From positions 39,346,651 to 39,410,650 of the forward strand of contig CM065699.1 in the NCBI GenBank assembly GCA_017654935.2: a stretch of DNA of 64,000 nucleotides, written 5' to 3'. This DNA is from Phymorhynchus buccinoides. Lineage: Eukaryota; Mollusca; Gastropoda; Neogastropoda; Raphitomidae. Positions 33,113-45,077 of this stretch are shown in pieces. The stretch's first letter is position 1. Each line of letters starts with the position of its first letter. A program made the translations under genes and the position numbers. Under the pieces are notes generated by a model. That model did no database searches. It saw nothing but the letters and a program-made list of their open reading frames with translations, and was not told the origin of the DNA.

Positions 33113-33322
33113 CCAGTCTTTGAGCTCCTCCGAAATCGGAATGTGTACGCGCTAGTACGCAGCGGGGAGACCAGTGAAAAATGAAAAATGTAAACGAACA
33201 CATACGTACCTTACCCATTATGGCATTGGAATGTAGAAGACGAAGAAAGAAGAAGAAGAAGAAAAATAAGAAAAATGTCTAATTCAAACTCATGACTCCA
33301 TGCCATGTTGTTCTTTTTTCAG

Positions 33323-33452
33323 CCCCCGAGCAAGATGGAGGCGAGCAAGACAGTGTCCAAGGCACTGGGGCTGGGCAACGCAGGAACCTTAACTCTCTCC
33401 GCCCAGACAGAACACTTCGGTTATTGCCCCGGAGAGGACATCAGACTGAAAG
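33323..33452 (+). CDS. Arrestin-domain protein, interdomain / early C-domain exon
   Basis: A 130-nt exon after TTCTTTTTTCAG, ending AAAG|GTGAAG. It encodes PPSKMEASKTVSKALGLGNA, then GTLTLSAQTEHFGYCPGEDI and RLK. The G-x-(V/L)-x-L-x(7-9)-GY-x-PGE-x-I pattern is the start of the arrestin C domain in alpha-arrestins. It enters in phase 0 and leaves in phase 1, consistent with its neighbours. Vertebrate ARRDC proteins often have a Cys-rich CCxxC stretch at the Lys-Thr position; here it is SKALGLGNAG. Confidence 0.9.
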
Positions 33453-33914
33453 GTGAAGAGGATTGGAACATTTTATGTTCACCTTTTTACCTAAGATTCT
33501 TATTTCTATTGTTTTATCTGAGTGCTGGTTTGGCTTTTTGTGTTTTTTTGCTAATACACAACAGGGAAAACCTTCCCACTGTGGAAGGACCTTGGTGTTG
33601 AGGTGAGAAAATCCACATGACTTGGGTAAGATCCCAATGCCGTGTTCACCTGATGAGATCCTCATGGATCGAAACAGCTGTCGTGGACTGGGCTCTGTCT
33701 TGCCTCCCCTAAAAAGGAGGAAAAACTAAACTATCACTCTATGTTTTTTAGAACATAGATCAAGATACCAAGTTCTTGTAACTGGTCTTGATTCTAATGT
33801 TTGATTATAAAGACATTTGGACAAAACGTTTTGATTAAATTTACTATATATATATATAAACGTACAAGAATTGAAGAAGAAAAAAACAACCACACCATTA
33901 AACTTTCCTCTTAT

Positions 33915-34140
33915 AAACTTTGTGTCCAATGTATCAGTTTGTGAACCTAAAAAAGAAACTCAATAACTTTAATTTTAACTTTACGATTTGTTCTGTGTTC
34001 TGAAAAGAATAAAAGAAAAGAATGTGCTGATTTACTTTTTCTCCCAATGGGGGAGATAGACAATGCCTATGCAAAGACAGCTGTTTCGTCTTTGAGAAAG
34101 ATTCTTCAGTCTGCATATCGGCCTGCAAAAAATGTCCACA
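33915..34140 (-). repeat. Family D foldback fragment
   Basis: Carries the GTGAACCTaAgAAA.AAACT, TTTACGATTTGTTCTGTGTT and TTTACTTTTTCTCCCAATGG blocks also seen at 3740-3880. Intronic. Confidence 0.65.
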
Positions 34141-34499
34141 GTGAACATTCAAACTGAGCTAGAAGACTTTCTACAAGAGAAAGGTTGTCCTCTTTGCACC
34201 AGATTGAAAGTCCACAATAAAAGCAAACCAGCACTTAATTCAAAAGAAATGGTAAAATTTATCTTGTGTAAAATAACAAAAAATATATATATATATATAA
34301 AACGATCAAAAATTGGAACTAAACTAACGAAGGATTTGTTGTGTTTTTTTCCTTCAGATATGTATATATATAGGTATATAGTTAAAACATAAATCCAATA
34401 GACCGGCGATCACCATCGTGAGCTGTGCAGGACAGATGAATCAAATAATACAGAAAAAGATAACAGCCGCACAAGCCAAACTTCCCACTCCACACAACT

Positions 34500-35080
34500 C
34501 TGTAGGACTAAAAAGTTGTTGCATTTGAAATGCCGAATTGATTAAGCTTTTCTGTGTATAATGTCTGTATTTGTGAACCTCAGAAACAAAACTCAGTTAA
34601 CGTTAACTTTATGAAATGTTCTGTGTTCTTTAAAAAAAAAAAAAATCGATCTTGTGAAGATCTCATCAGTTTGCATGATCGGCCTGCAATTTGACTGTCC
34701 AGTGGATGTCAACTTCTTTTTTTTTAAAGAACACAGAACATTTCTCAAAGTTAACGTTAACTGGTTTTGTTTCTGAGGTTCACAAATTCAGACATTATAC
34801 ACAGAAAAGTTTCATCAATTCGGCATTTCAAATGCATCAACTTTTTGTGTGGAGTGGGAAGTTTGGCTTGTGCAGCTGTTATCTTTTTCTGTATATGTAC
34901 GTTTTATATATATATATATATCTGGGGTTCACAAATTCGGACATTGGACAGAAAAGTTGTATCAATTCGGCATTTCAAATGCACCAACGTTTTAGTCCTA
35001 CAGAGTTGTGTGGAGTGGGAAGTTTGGCTTGTGCGGCTGTTATATGTTTTCTTATATATATATATATATATATATAAATA
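34500..35080. mobile_element. Family D foldback element
   Basis: The left part GTTGTTGCATTTGAAATGCC ... GTGAACCTCAGAAACAAAAC ... GTTAACGTTAACTTT is repeated inverted at 34730-34860, then partly again at 34915-35060. AT repeats follow at 34905-34922 and 35050-35078. An intronic foldback cluster without coding content. Confidence 0.75.
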
Positions 35081-35459
35081 TTAATTGAAAAAATCAAAAC
35101 AACAAAACTTGGACGAGACGTTTCGCTTTATTGCTTTATCGATCTACATTCTAAGTTACAAGAATGATTGACGTACTGTGGGAAATGTCATCATACTGAT
35201 GACAAATTCACACAATGACGTCAAGCTCTAAAACAACACACACATATATATATATATATAATATACACACACACACTTATATACACATACATACACTCCC
35301 ACACACATACACCCCCCATCCCCACCCCACACCCCACCAGATATTCATCTTTGCTCTTCCATGCAGTGCTTACGTGGCTTAAGCGCACGCGTGTCTCTGG
35401 TTGTTGTTGTTGTTGTTGTTTCTCGACTGTGTGTACGTACGTGGCCCTGTGCTGTGCAG

Positions 35460-35602
35460 TGGATGCCCACAACAACAGCACCAAGGACCTGGGCAAGCTT
35501 CTGATCGTCCTGAACCAGACCGTCACCTTCACCGCCAACGGCGAGACCAGGTCCGACTCCAATGTCGTCTCCTCCATGCAAACGGAGCGCTCATTGGCTA
35601 AG
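35460..35602 (+). CDS. Arrestin-domain protein, C-domain exon
   Basis: A 143-nt exon after CTGTGCTGTGCAG, ending GCTAAG|GTCTGT. With the split codon it reads VDAHNNSTKDLGKLLIVLNQ, then TVTFTANGETRSDSNVVSSM and QTERSLAK. The (V/I).N.S...(V/L)......L.Q.(V/I).F.A.G(K/E)T strand pair is diagnostic for the arrestin C domain. It enters in phase 1 and leaves in phase 0. Immediately upstream is a GTT trinucleotide repeat (35400-35420). Confidence 0.92.
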
Positions 35603-36461
35603 GTCTGTTGTACAGATGTCAATTGTAAACGCTGCTGCCATTGGCTAACGTCATCTTGCGGTGTGATGAACATAACACGTCTGTTCCTCCTCCGAAGTGG
35701 GAGTGTGGTGGGGTACTAAAAAACGGTCACACACGTAATGTTCTCATCCCTAGCTGGTGCATTTGTACCATAGTGTTCAAGTGCTTCGGCTGTTGGGATG
35801 ATCCCTGGAGTCTTTAAGCCAGGGTACGACAACAACAACACATCTGTTCTGTCCCCACACGAAATCAAGCTGTTTTTAGTTAAAAGGCTGAATCTAGAAA
35901 TCTTAGATAAAAAGCTCACCAAGCATTTGTTTGTAAAAAATAGTTTGACTGCAGGTTCTTCATTGTATTTTTTAAATATATTTCTTCTATCAGATTTATG
36001 GTAAAACCTTACCTTATTTTTGTTGAGCAGTATCATGCAACATATTTAGCACAAAATGTTCTTGAATAATACACTTAATATGGCAAACACAAATAAAATT
36101 GCCCATGAGAGAAAATTCTAGCAATGTTCACTGACTATAAGTAATGTAGTCACATACTACAACATAATAATTTTCTTGACTGTTATTTATGTAAAGTTAC
36201 TTACGGTAAACTAAAGTTGGCTTGAAAAAAAAAACTTATGAAAATATAGCCAAAACTAAATGTTCCTCCAGAAACAGCTGTGATATAAGTGTTTTGGCTC
36301 CATTGATTGAAAATAATGCTGGTGTGTATTTATAGCAATACAAAAATTAACAAAAATGTTTGCAAGCAAAAAATGAAACTTATGCCTACTTTGGACATAC
36401 ATATAGGTAAGCGTACTGGTCTGATGTACGGAATCATGCTTTAGATCATGCTATGATCTCA
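35603..36461. other. Intron sequence, nothing recognised
   Basis: AT-rich intron without clear repeats or extra exons up to the MITE at 36462. Confidence 0.5.
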
Positions 36462-36770
36462 TTAACCCTTTTCACCGCCAGACATATTTCAGCCAAAAAT
36501 TGCCATTAAATTTACCTGCCCAGTGCCTGTATTCACGTTGAGATAGTTCATGCTATCTCAATGTGAATACAGGCCCAGGGTAGAGAACAAAACTCTATCT
36601 GTAGTATTTGGGGATTCTTCTGTGACATATATAAAATAAGGTCTATCCTTACTTCCCAAAACTAAGACAATAGGGTCTTTGGATAATAGACCCCAATTTG
36701 ATGCCTTTTAGTGACATAGGTGTTAAATCACTGTGGTGCTAAAATGCGACTTTGGCGGTGAAAGGGTTAA
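36462..36770. mobile_element. piggyBac-like MITE (family A) carrying a hairpin insertion
   Basis: Ends ATTAACCCTTTTCACCGCCA and TGGCGGTGAAAGGGTTAA. Compared with its sisters it contains about 60 extra bp at 36519-36578, described separately. Confidence 0.8.
36519..36578. repeat. Small hairpin inserted in a MITE
   Basis: CCTGTATTCACGTTGAGATAG pairs with CTATCTCAATGTGAATACAGG around TTCATG, with one mismatch in 21 bp. The direct repeat CCCAG lies on both sides (36519-36523, 36574-36578). Sister MITEs read ...CTGGGTAGAG through this point, so the hairpin is an insertion. Confidence 0.85.
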
Positions 36771-37324
36771 CAACAAAACAAAAGGAAGTACGTGCTAGGG
36801 AGGGTTCAGTTAAGGGTAGACGGATTTCTGAGTCACACAACCAAACACTCGCACACCCACACCAGACCAGACAAAATAATATAATTGACAACAAGAAAAC
36901 TTTACTGTTTGTTGTCTTTTTAAATACAAACGTCCCACGAGGGCGCAAACGATTTGGCGCAGATTTATACTGGAGGTTCCAACGTTCCCTGGGAGGACCA
37001 TCTGTGCATCATGATACACCACCACACAAGATTTGAAGCGATTCTGTGCATTGGTTTATGAGTTACGGGACGAACAAAAAACAAACAAACAAACAAACAA
37101 ACAAACACACACACAATACAGACAGACATGAAAATAATGTTATTATATTAGTATAGATAACAGAGAACAACTTTAAAGAACAATAGCTCTGGAGAAACTC
37201 TAGGAAAACGCAAAGAACAATAACTATAAAGATCGCATCCGATCCACTATTTTTTATTTTTTTTTTATTTTTTTTTGGTCATTGTCTGTTATCTCTTAAC
37301 CTGTTTATGCGCACGTGCATGCAG

Positions 37325-37429
37325 GGAACGACAATGACGTTGGAAGATCTTCAGCTTCCGGTTCCGGCCATTCCCCCCTCTACCCGTAGACGTACCTGTC
37401 AGATCATTTCCTGTATCTACAATGTCATG
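37325..37429 (+). CDS. Arrestin-domain protein, C-domain exon
   Basis: A 105-nt exon, phase 0 on both sides, between GTGCATGCAG and ATG|GTAATC. It encodes GTTMTLEDLQLPVPAIPPST, then RRRTCQIISCIYNVM. The L.(V/I)P.IPPS......C.II...Y.(V/M) pattern matches the late C-domain strands of alpha-arrestins. Microsatellites start directly after the donor. Confidence 0.92.
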
Positions 37430-37439
37430 GTAATCTTCC

Positions 37440-37680
<241 letters not shown>

Positions 37681-37860
37681 TTCCGTGTCGTTCGTCTCTC
37701 TGTGATCGTTTCCTGCCTCCATCTTTCTTTCAGATTGCCAAGGACAGATTTGGAAGAAAAGGCTTTGCCTAAGGATCTTTATCCTTGTGAAATAAAGTTT
37801 TTCAGTGTTCAGTGTTCAGCGTTCAAATTGCCAGACCTGATATTATTGGGAGTCAGTGAT

Positions 37861-38436
37861 TCTGTTAAAGGTGGACCCTAACGGATGAGTTGTTTGCAAG
37901 AATCACGTCGCGATCACCAGAAAACACCCTTTACAAGGATCGGAAAACACTCACTTTGCTCTGGTTTCCTAGAAATCAAGCCGTCAAAACGGCGATTCCT
38001 CCTTGGCGGAGATGCTGGAGAGAGAAGCCATTTTGGACGGGGTGGGTGGAGGCCACTCATTGTGGTTGAAGCTTTTTCTTCTTTGTAGTGCAGTAAAAAA
38101 AAAAAAAAAGGAGCTATTTCCTTTGTTGTGAGCGAACTCCTTTTGGTAAACTGTAAATAAACAAATAAAAAGGCTTGTATTGTGGACATTTCGTGCAAAC
38201 GATTTGGTCAAAAACTCAGGCGGCCATTAGAAAAGAGAAGGCATGCAGTGTCTTTCACTGAAAGAATCTGACTTCCAGCACCTCCGCCAAGGAGGAATCG
38301 CCGTTTTGACGGCTTGATTTCTGGGAAACCAGAGCAGAGAGAGTGTTGCGATCTCTGTAAAGGGTGTTTTCCTGTGATCTCGACGTGTTTCTTGCAAACA
38401 ACTCATCCGCCAGGGTGTCCCTTTAAAAGCTGAATA
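37861..38436. mobile_element. Foldback element, about 575 bp
   Basis: Arms of about 190 bp: GGATGAGTTGTTTGCAAGAA ... AATCAAGCCGTCAAAACGGC at the left and GCCGTTTTGACGGCTTGATT ... CTTGCAAACAACTCATCC at the right. The ends are TTAAAGGTGGACCCT and AGGGTGTCCCTTTAA, so TTAA flanks the element. Non-coding. Confidence 0.82.
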
Positions 38437-38934
38437 CAGCCAGTAGCACATTTTTGTACATTGTATTTTCACACCCCATCCTACCCACCAACTCTACTGA
38501 ATACTACTCCGGGGCATGCCTGAGCCTGGTGTTTTATTAAACATTTAATGAAATTAAGTAATAATAAAATAATAATAATAATAATATATAATAATTAATA
38601 ATAATATAATAATAATATAATAATAATAACAATAATAATAATAATATTAATAATAATCCATACAGCGCTTATTCTCCTAATGGGGCTCTAAGCGCTTTAC
38701 CAAAAATGTTGCAAAATGCACATACACGTATAAAACCAATAACAACTACAAAAAACAAAACACGGGAAGAAAAAAAATATTAAACGGAGTCACAATACTA
38801 CAGTCATCCCTTCCCTTTCACTCCCCACACCTCCTAAATCCCACCCTAAACCACTTATCACAACGAACACGGTTTTTTTTTACCCCCACGCTAAACACAC
38901 ATGCAACTTTTCTAACTAGCCAAAACCCAAGCAA

Positions 38935-40100
38935 ACCCTAAACCCAAAGCATTCACACAGAAACATAATGATATAGACTCGTACACCCCCATGCCCATAC
39001 AAACCCTAAACCCAAAGCATTCACACAGAAACAGAATGATATAGGACTCGTACACCCCAAAACACCCATACAAACCCTAAACCCAAAGCATTCACATAGA
39101 AACAGAATGATATAGACTCGGTACACCCCAAAACACCCATACAAACCCTAAACCCAAAGCATTCACACAGAAGAAACAGAATCATATAGCACTCGTACAG
39201 CATTCCCAATGCACGCACATACAAACCCTAATCCCAAAGCATTCACACAGAAACAGAATGATATAGACCTCGTACACCCCAAAACACCCATACAAACCCT
39301 AAACCCAAAGCATTCACACAGAAACAGAATGATATAGACTCGTACACCCCAATACACCCATACAAACCCTAAACCCAAAAGCATTCACACAGAAGAAACA
39401 GAATCATATAGACTCGTACACCCCAATGCACGCACATACAAACCCTAAGCCCAAAGCATTCACACAGAAACAGAATGATATAGACTCGTACACCCCAAAA
39501 CACCCATACAAACCCTAAACCCAAAGCATTCACACAGAAACAGAATCATATAGACTCTGTACACCCCAATACACGCACATACAAACCCTAAACCGCAAAG
39601 CATTCACACAGAAACAGAATGATATAGACTCGTACACCCCAAAAACACCCATACAAACCCTAAACCCAAAGCATTCACACAGAAAGAAACAGAATCATAT
39701 AGACTCGTACAACTCCCCAATGCACGCACACAGCAAACCCTAAACCCAAAGCATTCACATAGAAACAGAATGATATAGACTCGTACACCCCAAAACACCC
39801 ATACAAACCCTAAACCCAAAGCATTCACACAGAAACAGAATGATATAGACTCGTACACCCCAAAACACCCACAGACAACCCCTAAACCCAAAGCATTCAC
39901 ACAGAAACAGAATTATATAGACTCGTACACCCCAATACACGCACATACAAACCCTGAAACCCAAAGCATTCACACAGAAACAGAATCATATAGACTCGTA
40001 CACCCCGAAATGCAACGCACACACAAACCCTAAGCCCAAAGCATTTCACACAGGAAACAGAATGATTTAGACTCGTACACCCCGATGCTCGCACATACAC
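38935..40100. repeat. Minisatellite of about 75-80 bp, about 15 copies
   Basis: The unit has CAAACCCTAAACCCAAAGCA, TTCACACAGAAACAGAATGA and TATAGACTCGTACACCCC. Two unit variants alternate (AAAACACCCAT and AATGCACGCACAT spacers), hinting at higher-order organisation. The AAACCCTAAACCC stretch resembles a telomere motif by chance. Long open frames on the minus strand are repeat translations. Confidence 0.93.
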
Positions 40101-40539
40101 AGGTACACGCGTTGCAAAAGCACAACATGCATACATAACCATAATTATGCAGACACGGGAAGAATATAGACGCAAGAGCATTAACTTCACACTCACGCAT
40201 GCGCGCACACACACACACTCACACATTTTGCCCATTTTTGGTTTTTGCTTCTGTTTATAGATGGCTTGATGGGGGAAAAAAGCATGTATGTTTGCTTATT
40301 CAATGTCCATCTTTAAATAAAATTTTGACTTGACTTGACTTGACACACACAACACGCATATTAAATCTGAATAAAGTATAAGAATAAGACTATTAAGTCT
40401 GAATAAAAGAGTTTTAAACTCATCTCTAGTTGTGATTTCTCATTTGTTGTTCGAATTCTAGATGTCGGTGTGTGTGTGTGTATTGACGAAAAATGTTTTT
40501 TAATTCATAGTGCTTTTCCAAATAACAAATTTTAAATTG

Positions 40540-40921
40540 GCTCTGGTCACGAACTGGGCAAACCATTTTGCCAATTTTTGCGAAATGGACAATTTCACGA
40601 ATTGGGCGTAAACACATGCATATTTCATTGATTGTTTTATAAAAACGTCATAAAAATGCTAATGTGTGTGCCACAGGTCATTTTTTCCCATTTTTGCGAA
40701 ACGGGCAATTTCACGAATTGGGCGTAAAGTAACACATGCATTTATTTCATTGATTGTTTTTTTTTTTTAATCAAATGTGCTAAAATGCTAATGTGTGTGG
40801 CCATATGTCATTTTTTCCCATTTTTGCGAAACGGGCAGTTTTCACGAATTGGGCGTAACACACATATATTTCATTGATTGTTTTATCAAATGTACTAAAA
40901 TGCTAATGTGTGTGGTCACAG
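40540..40921 (+). repeat. Three-copy tandem repeat ending at the exon-40922 acceptor
   Basis: The unit of about 120 bp has CATTTTTTCCCATTTTTGCG, AATTTCACGAATTGGGCG and ATGCTAATGTGTGTG(G)CCACAG|GTCA. Acceptor-like junctions fall at 40676 (intact CCACAG|GTCA), 40806 (decayed to CCATATGTCA) and 40921 (the true exon start, CACAG|GTCAGTG). Confidence 0.85.
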
Positions 40922-41021
40922 GTCAGTGTCCAAGTACCGTGGGGTTTGAACCTGGACGCGGTCATTCCGGTGGCCATTGGCACTGTCCCGCGGGGCTTCC
41001 AGCTCCCCTCAACCGAACCAG
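40922..41021 (+). CDS. Arrestin-domain protein, last C-domain exon
   Basis: A 100-nt exon in phase 0, ending CCAG|GTCAAT in phase 1. It encodes VSVQVPWGLNLDAVIPVAIG then TVPRGFQLPSTEP. The V.V..P...L.....(P)(V/I).IGT(V/I)P pattern is the final strand of the arrestin C domain, where the fold normally ends. The disordered tail is expected next. Confidence 0.9.
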
Positions 41022-41117
41022 GTCAATAGAACTGCAGCCTAGCACTGTGTGTTGTCTCTGTGTGTGTGGTTTTGCCACCCAGTGTCTCTGGACCTGTCCA
41101 TTGGTGCACCAGAGGTT

Positions 41118-42320
41118 CGACTCTAAGCTGCGTTGTAGATTCGCCTTTGTAGGCTGCATTGTCGATTCGCCTGTAGGCTGCATTGTCGATTCGCCTTTGT
41201 AGGCTGCATTGTAGATTCGATTGTAGGCTGCATTGTATATTCGACTGTATGCTGCATTGTAGATTCGACTGTAGACTGCATGTGTAGATTCGACTTTGTA
41301 GGCTGCATTGTCGATTCGCCTTTGTAGGCTGCATTGTAGATTCGACTGTAGGCTGCATTGTGTATATTCGACTTTGTAGGCTGCATTGTAGATTCGACTG
41401 TAGGCTGCATTGTAGATTCGACTTTGTAGGCTGCATTGTAGATTCGACTTTGTAGGCTGCATTGTAGATTCGACTTTGTTGGCTACATTGTAGATTCGAC
41501 TTTGTATGCTACATTGTAGATTCGACTTTGTATGCTGCATTGTAGATTCGACTGTAGGCTGCATTGTAGATTCGACTGTAGACTGCATTGTATATTCGAC
41601 TGTAGACTGCACCGTATATTCGACTGTAGGCTGCATTGTAGATTCGACTGTAGGCTGCATTGTATATTCGACTGTAGATTGCATTGTAAATTCGACTGTA
41701 GGCTGCACTGTAGATTCGACTGTAGACTGCACTGTAGATTCGACTCTGTAGGCTGCACTGTAGATTCGACTGTATACTGCATTGTATATTCGACTGTAGA
41801 CTGCACTGTAGATTCGACTGTAGGCTGCATTGTAGATTCGACTGTAGGCTGCACTGTAGATTCGACTGTAGGCTGCATTGTATATTCGACTGTAGTCTGC
41901 ATTGTAGATTCGACTGTAGGCTGCAACTTGTAGATTCGACTGTAGACTGTACAGTAGATTCGACTGTAGGCTGCAACTTGTAGATTCGACTGTAGGCTGC
42001 AACTTGTAGATTCGACTGTAGACTGTACAGTAGATTCGACTGTATACTACTGTAGATTCGACTATAGACTACTGCAGATTCGACTGTAGACTGCATTGTC
42101 GATTCGACTATAGACTATCTGTCAGATTCGACTGTAGGCTGCATTGTAGATTCGACTGTAGACTGCACTGTATATTCGACTGTAGGCTGCACTGTAGATT
42201 CGACTGTAGGCTGCATTGTAGATTCGACTGTAGGCTGCATTGTGTATTCGTCTGTAGGCTGCATTGTAGATTCGACTATAGACTACATTGCATATTCGGC
42301 TATAGATTGGAATGTAGATG
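41118..42320. repeat. 24/26-bp minisatellite, about 50 copies
   Basis: The unit is GTAGATTCGACTGTAGGCTG plus CATT (24 bp), or 26 bp with CTTTG. It begins about 95 bp after the donor of the last C-domain exon and decays at both ends. Long frames on both strands are translations of the repeat. Confidence 0.96.
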
Positions 42321-42439
42321 TAGATTCGACATCATTTCGCTTTCCTCTTTTGGTGTGTAGGAATCTGGGGGGTTTTCAAACCTGTGTGTATCCGCCTGTT
42401 TGTTGCGGTATCTGTCTGCTGTATGTGTGTATCTGTTTG

Positions 42440-44455
42440 TCAGTCTATCCGTTTCTCAGTGTATCCCGTGTGTCAGTGTATCCCGTGTGTCAGTGTATCC
42501 GTTTGTCAGTGTATCCCGTGTGTCAGTGTATCCGTTTGTCAGTGTATCCCGTTTGTCAGTGTATCCGTTTGTCAGTGTATACCGTTTGTCAGTGTATCCC
42601 GTTTGTCAGTGTATCCGTTTGTCAGTGTAACTGTTTGTCAGTGTATCCCGTTTGTCAGTGTATCCCGTGTGTCAGTGTATCCCGTGTGTCAGTGTATCCC
42701 GTTTGTCAGTGTATCCGTTTGTCAGTGTATCCCGTTTGTCAGTGTATCCGTTTGTCAGTGTATCCCGTTTGTCAGTGTATCCGTTTGTCAGTGTATCCCG
42801 TTTGTCAGTGTATCCCGTTTGTCAGTGTATCCGTTTGTCAGTGTATCCCGTTTGTCAGTGTATCCGTTTGTCAGTGTATCCCGTTTGTCAGTGTATCCCG
42901 TGTGTCAGTGTATCCGTTTGTCAGTGTATCCCGTTTGTCAGTGTATCCGTTTGTCAGTGTATCCGTTTGTCAGTGTATCCGTTTGTCAGTGTATCCGTTT
43001 GTCAGTGTATCCGTTTGTCAGTGTAACCGTTTGTCAGTGTATCCCGTTTGTCAGTGTATCCGTTTGTCAGTGTATCCGTTTGTCAGTGTATCCGTTTGTC
43101 AGTGTATCCGTTTGTCAGTGTATCCGTTTGTTAGTGTATCCGTTTGTCAGTGTATCCGTTTGTCAGTGTATCCGTTTGTCAGTGTATCCGTTTGTCAGTG
43201 TATCCCGTTTGTCAGTGTATCCGTTTGTCAGTGTATCCGTTTGTCAGTGTATCCGTTTGTTAGTGTATCCGTTTGTCAGTGTATCCGTTTGTTAGTGTAT
43301 CCGTTTGTCAGTGTATCCGTTTGTCAGTGTATCCCGTGTGTCAGTGTATCCGTTTGTCAGTGTATCCCGTTTGTCAGTGTATCCGTTTGTCAGTGTATCC
43401 GTTTGTCAGTGTATCCGTTTGTCAGTGTATCCCGTTTGTCAGTGTATCCGTTTGTCAGTGTATCCCGTTTGTCAGTGTATCCGTTTGTCAGTGTATCCCG
43501 TTTGTCAGTGTATCCCGTTTGTCAGTGTATCCGTTTGTCAGTGTATCCGTTTGTCAGTGTATCCCGTTTGTCAGTGTAACCGTTTGTCAGTGTATCCCGT
43601 TTGTCAGTGTATCCCGTGTGTCAGTGTATCCGTTTGTCAGTGTATCCCGTGTGTCAGTGTATCCCGTTTGTCAGTGTATCCGTTTGTCAGTGTATCCCGT
43701 GTGTCAGTGTATCCGTTTGTCAGTGTATCCGTTTGTCAGTGTATCCCGTTTGTCAGTGTATCCCGTGTGTCAGTGTAACCGTTTGTCAGTGTATCCCGTT
43801 TGTCAGTGTATCCGTTTGTCAGTGTATCCGTTTGTCAGTGTATCCGTTTGTCAGTGTATCCCGTTTGTCAGTGTATCCGTTTGTCAGTGTATCCGTTTGT
43901 CAGTGTATCCGTTTGTCAGTGTATCCGTTTGTCAGTGTATCCGTTTGTCAGTGTATCCGTTTGTCAGTGTAACCGTTTGTCAGTGTATCCCGTGTGTCAG
44001 TGTATCCGTTTGTCAGTGTATCCCGTTTGTCAGTGTATCCGTTTGTCAGTGTAACCGTTTGTCAGTGTATCCCGTGTGTCAGTGTATCCCGTTTGTCAGT
44101 GTATCCGTTTGTCAGTGTATCCGTTTGTCAGTGTATCCGTTTGTCAGTCTATCCATTTGTCAGTGTATCTATTTGTTAGTGTATCCCGTTTGTCAGTGTA
44201 TCCCGTTAGTCAGTGTATCCGTTTGTCAGTGTATCAGTTTGTCCGTGTATCCGTTTGTCAGTGTATCAGTTTGTCCGTGTATCCGTTTGTCAGTGTATCC
44301 CGTTTGTCAGTGTATCCGTTTGTCAGTGTATCCGTTTGTCAGTGTATCCGTTTGTCAGTGTATCCCGTTTGTCAGAGTATCCGCTTGTCAGTCTATCCGT
44401 TTGTTAGTGTATCCATTTGTCAGTCTATCTGTTTGTCAGTGTCTCTGTTTCTGCC
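42440..44455. repeat. 16/17-bp minisatellite, about 120 copies
   Basis: Two unit lengths are mixed, GTATCCGTTTGTCAGT (16) and GTATCCCGTTTGTCAGT (17), with a CCCGTGTGTC variant and rare GTAACCG. It abuts the previous array. Frames of more than 440 codons arise because none of the units contains a plus-strand stop. Confidence 0.97.
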
Positions 44456-44649
44456 AGTCCGAGTGTGTGTGTATCCATCGACTGCCGTGTCCTGTCTCCA
44501 AGGTCCAAGGTCGCCAATTTATTATTTTACCACATGACAGTGTTAAAGAGCGATTGATGATTACACTGACAACGACAATTATACTTGGGCCCGAGGAAAA
44601 GTAATAGTCATCTCGGCCCATACCCGTAGCCTGTTAGTCCTTTCTGCCC

Positions 44650-44784
44650 GTGCCTTCAGCAGCACGCACGCACGCACGCACGCAGACACACGCGCACACA
44701 CTCATTCACACACACACACTCACTCACGTACACGCACAAAATCACTCAGAGGGAGAGAGAGAGGGAGAGAGAGAGAGAGAGAGG

Positions 44785-44816
<32 letters not shown>

Positions 44817-45020
44817 AGACAGAGACACGAAACGAAACGAAACGAATCTTTTATTCATACAGGGTAATGAGCTAAACATAGCTTTTTTACACTCAGCCCT
44901 GTGGCCCAAACAAGAAAACTAACTAGAAAGAGAGCAGAGAGCGAGAGAGAGAGAGAAGAGAGGAGAGAGAAGAGAGAGAGAGAGACAGACACAGACAGAG
45001 AGACAGAGACAGACAGGCAG
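44650..45020. repeat. CA/GA microsatellites and a retroelement tail
   Basis: CACG/CA (44655-44735), GA tracts (44750-44825, 44930-45015), and between them (ACGAA)n followed by TCTTTTATTCATACAGGGTA, which looks like the reverse of a microsatellite-tailed retroelement end. Confidence 0.8.
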
Positions 45021-45077
45021 AGTTACCAAAAAATAGACAAGAGAGAAGCATACATAACCCGGCCTGTCTTCCATCAG

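Noticed and set aside
38935..40100. Interstitial telomere array
   Set aside because: AAACCCTAAACCC occurs once per 75-80-bp unit, not as tandem hexamers or heptamers.
40962..42096. Minus-strand open frames of 346 and 195 codons (ESTMQPTV, SRIYNAAY repeats)
   Set aside because: Repeat translation of the 24/26-bp array in several frames at once.
42242..44604. Open frames of more than 440 codons (VCQCIRLSVYPFVSVS-type) as Cys-rich secreted proteins
   Set aside because: They are translations of the 16/17-bp minisatellite. All three plus-strand frames are open for the same reason, and there is no splice or codon-use support.
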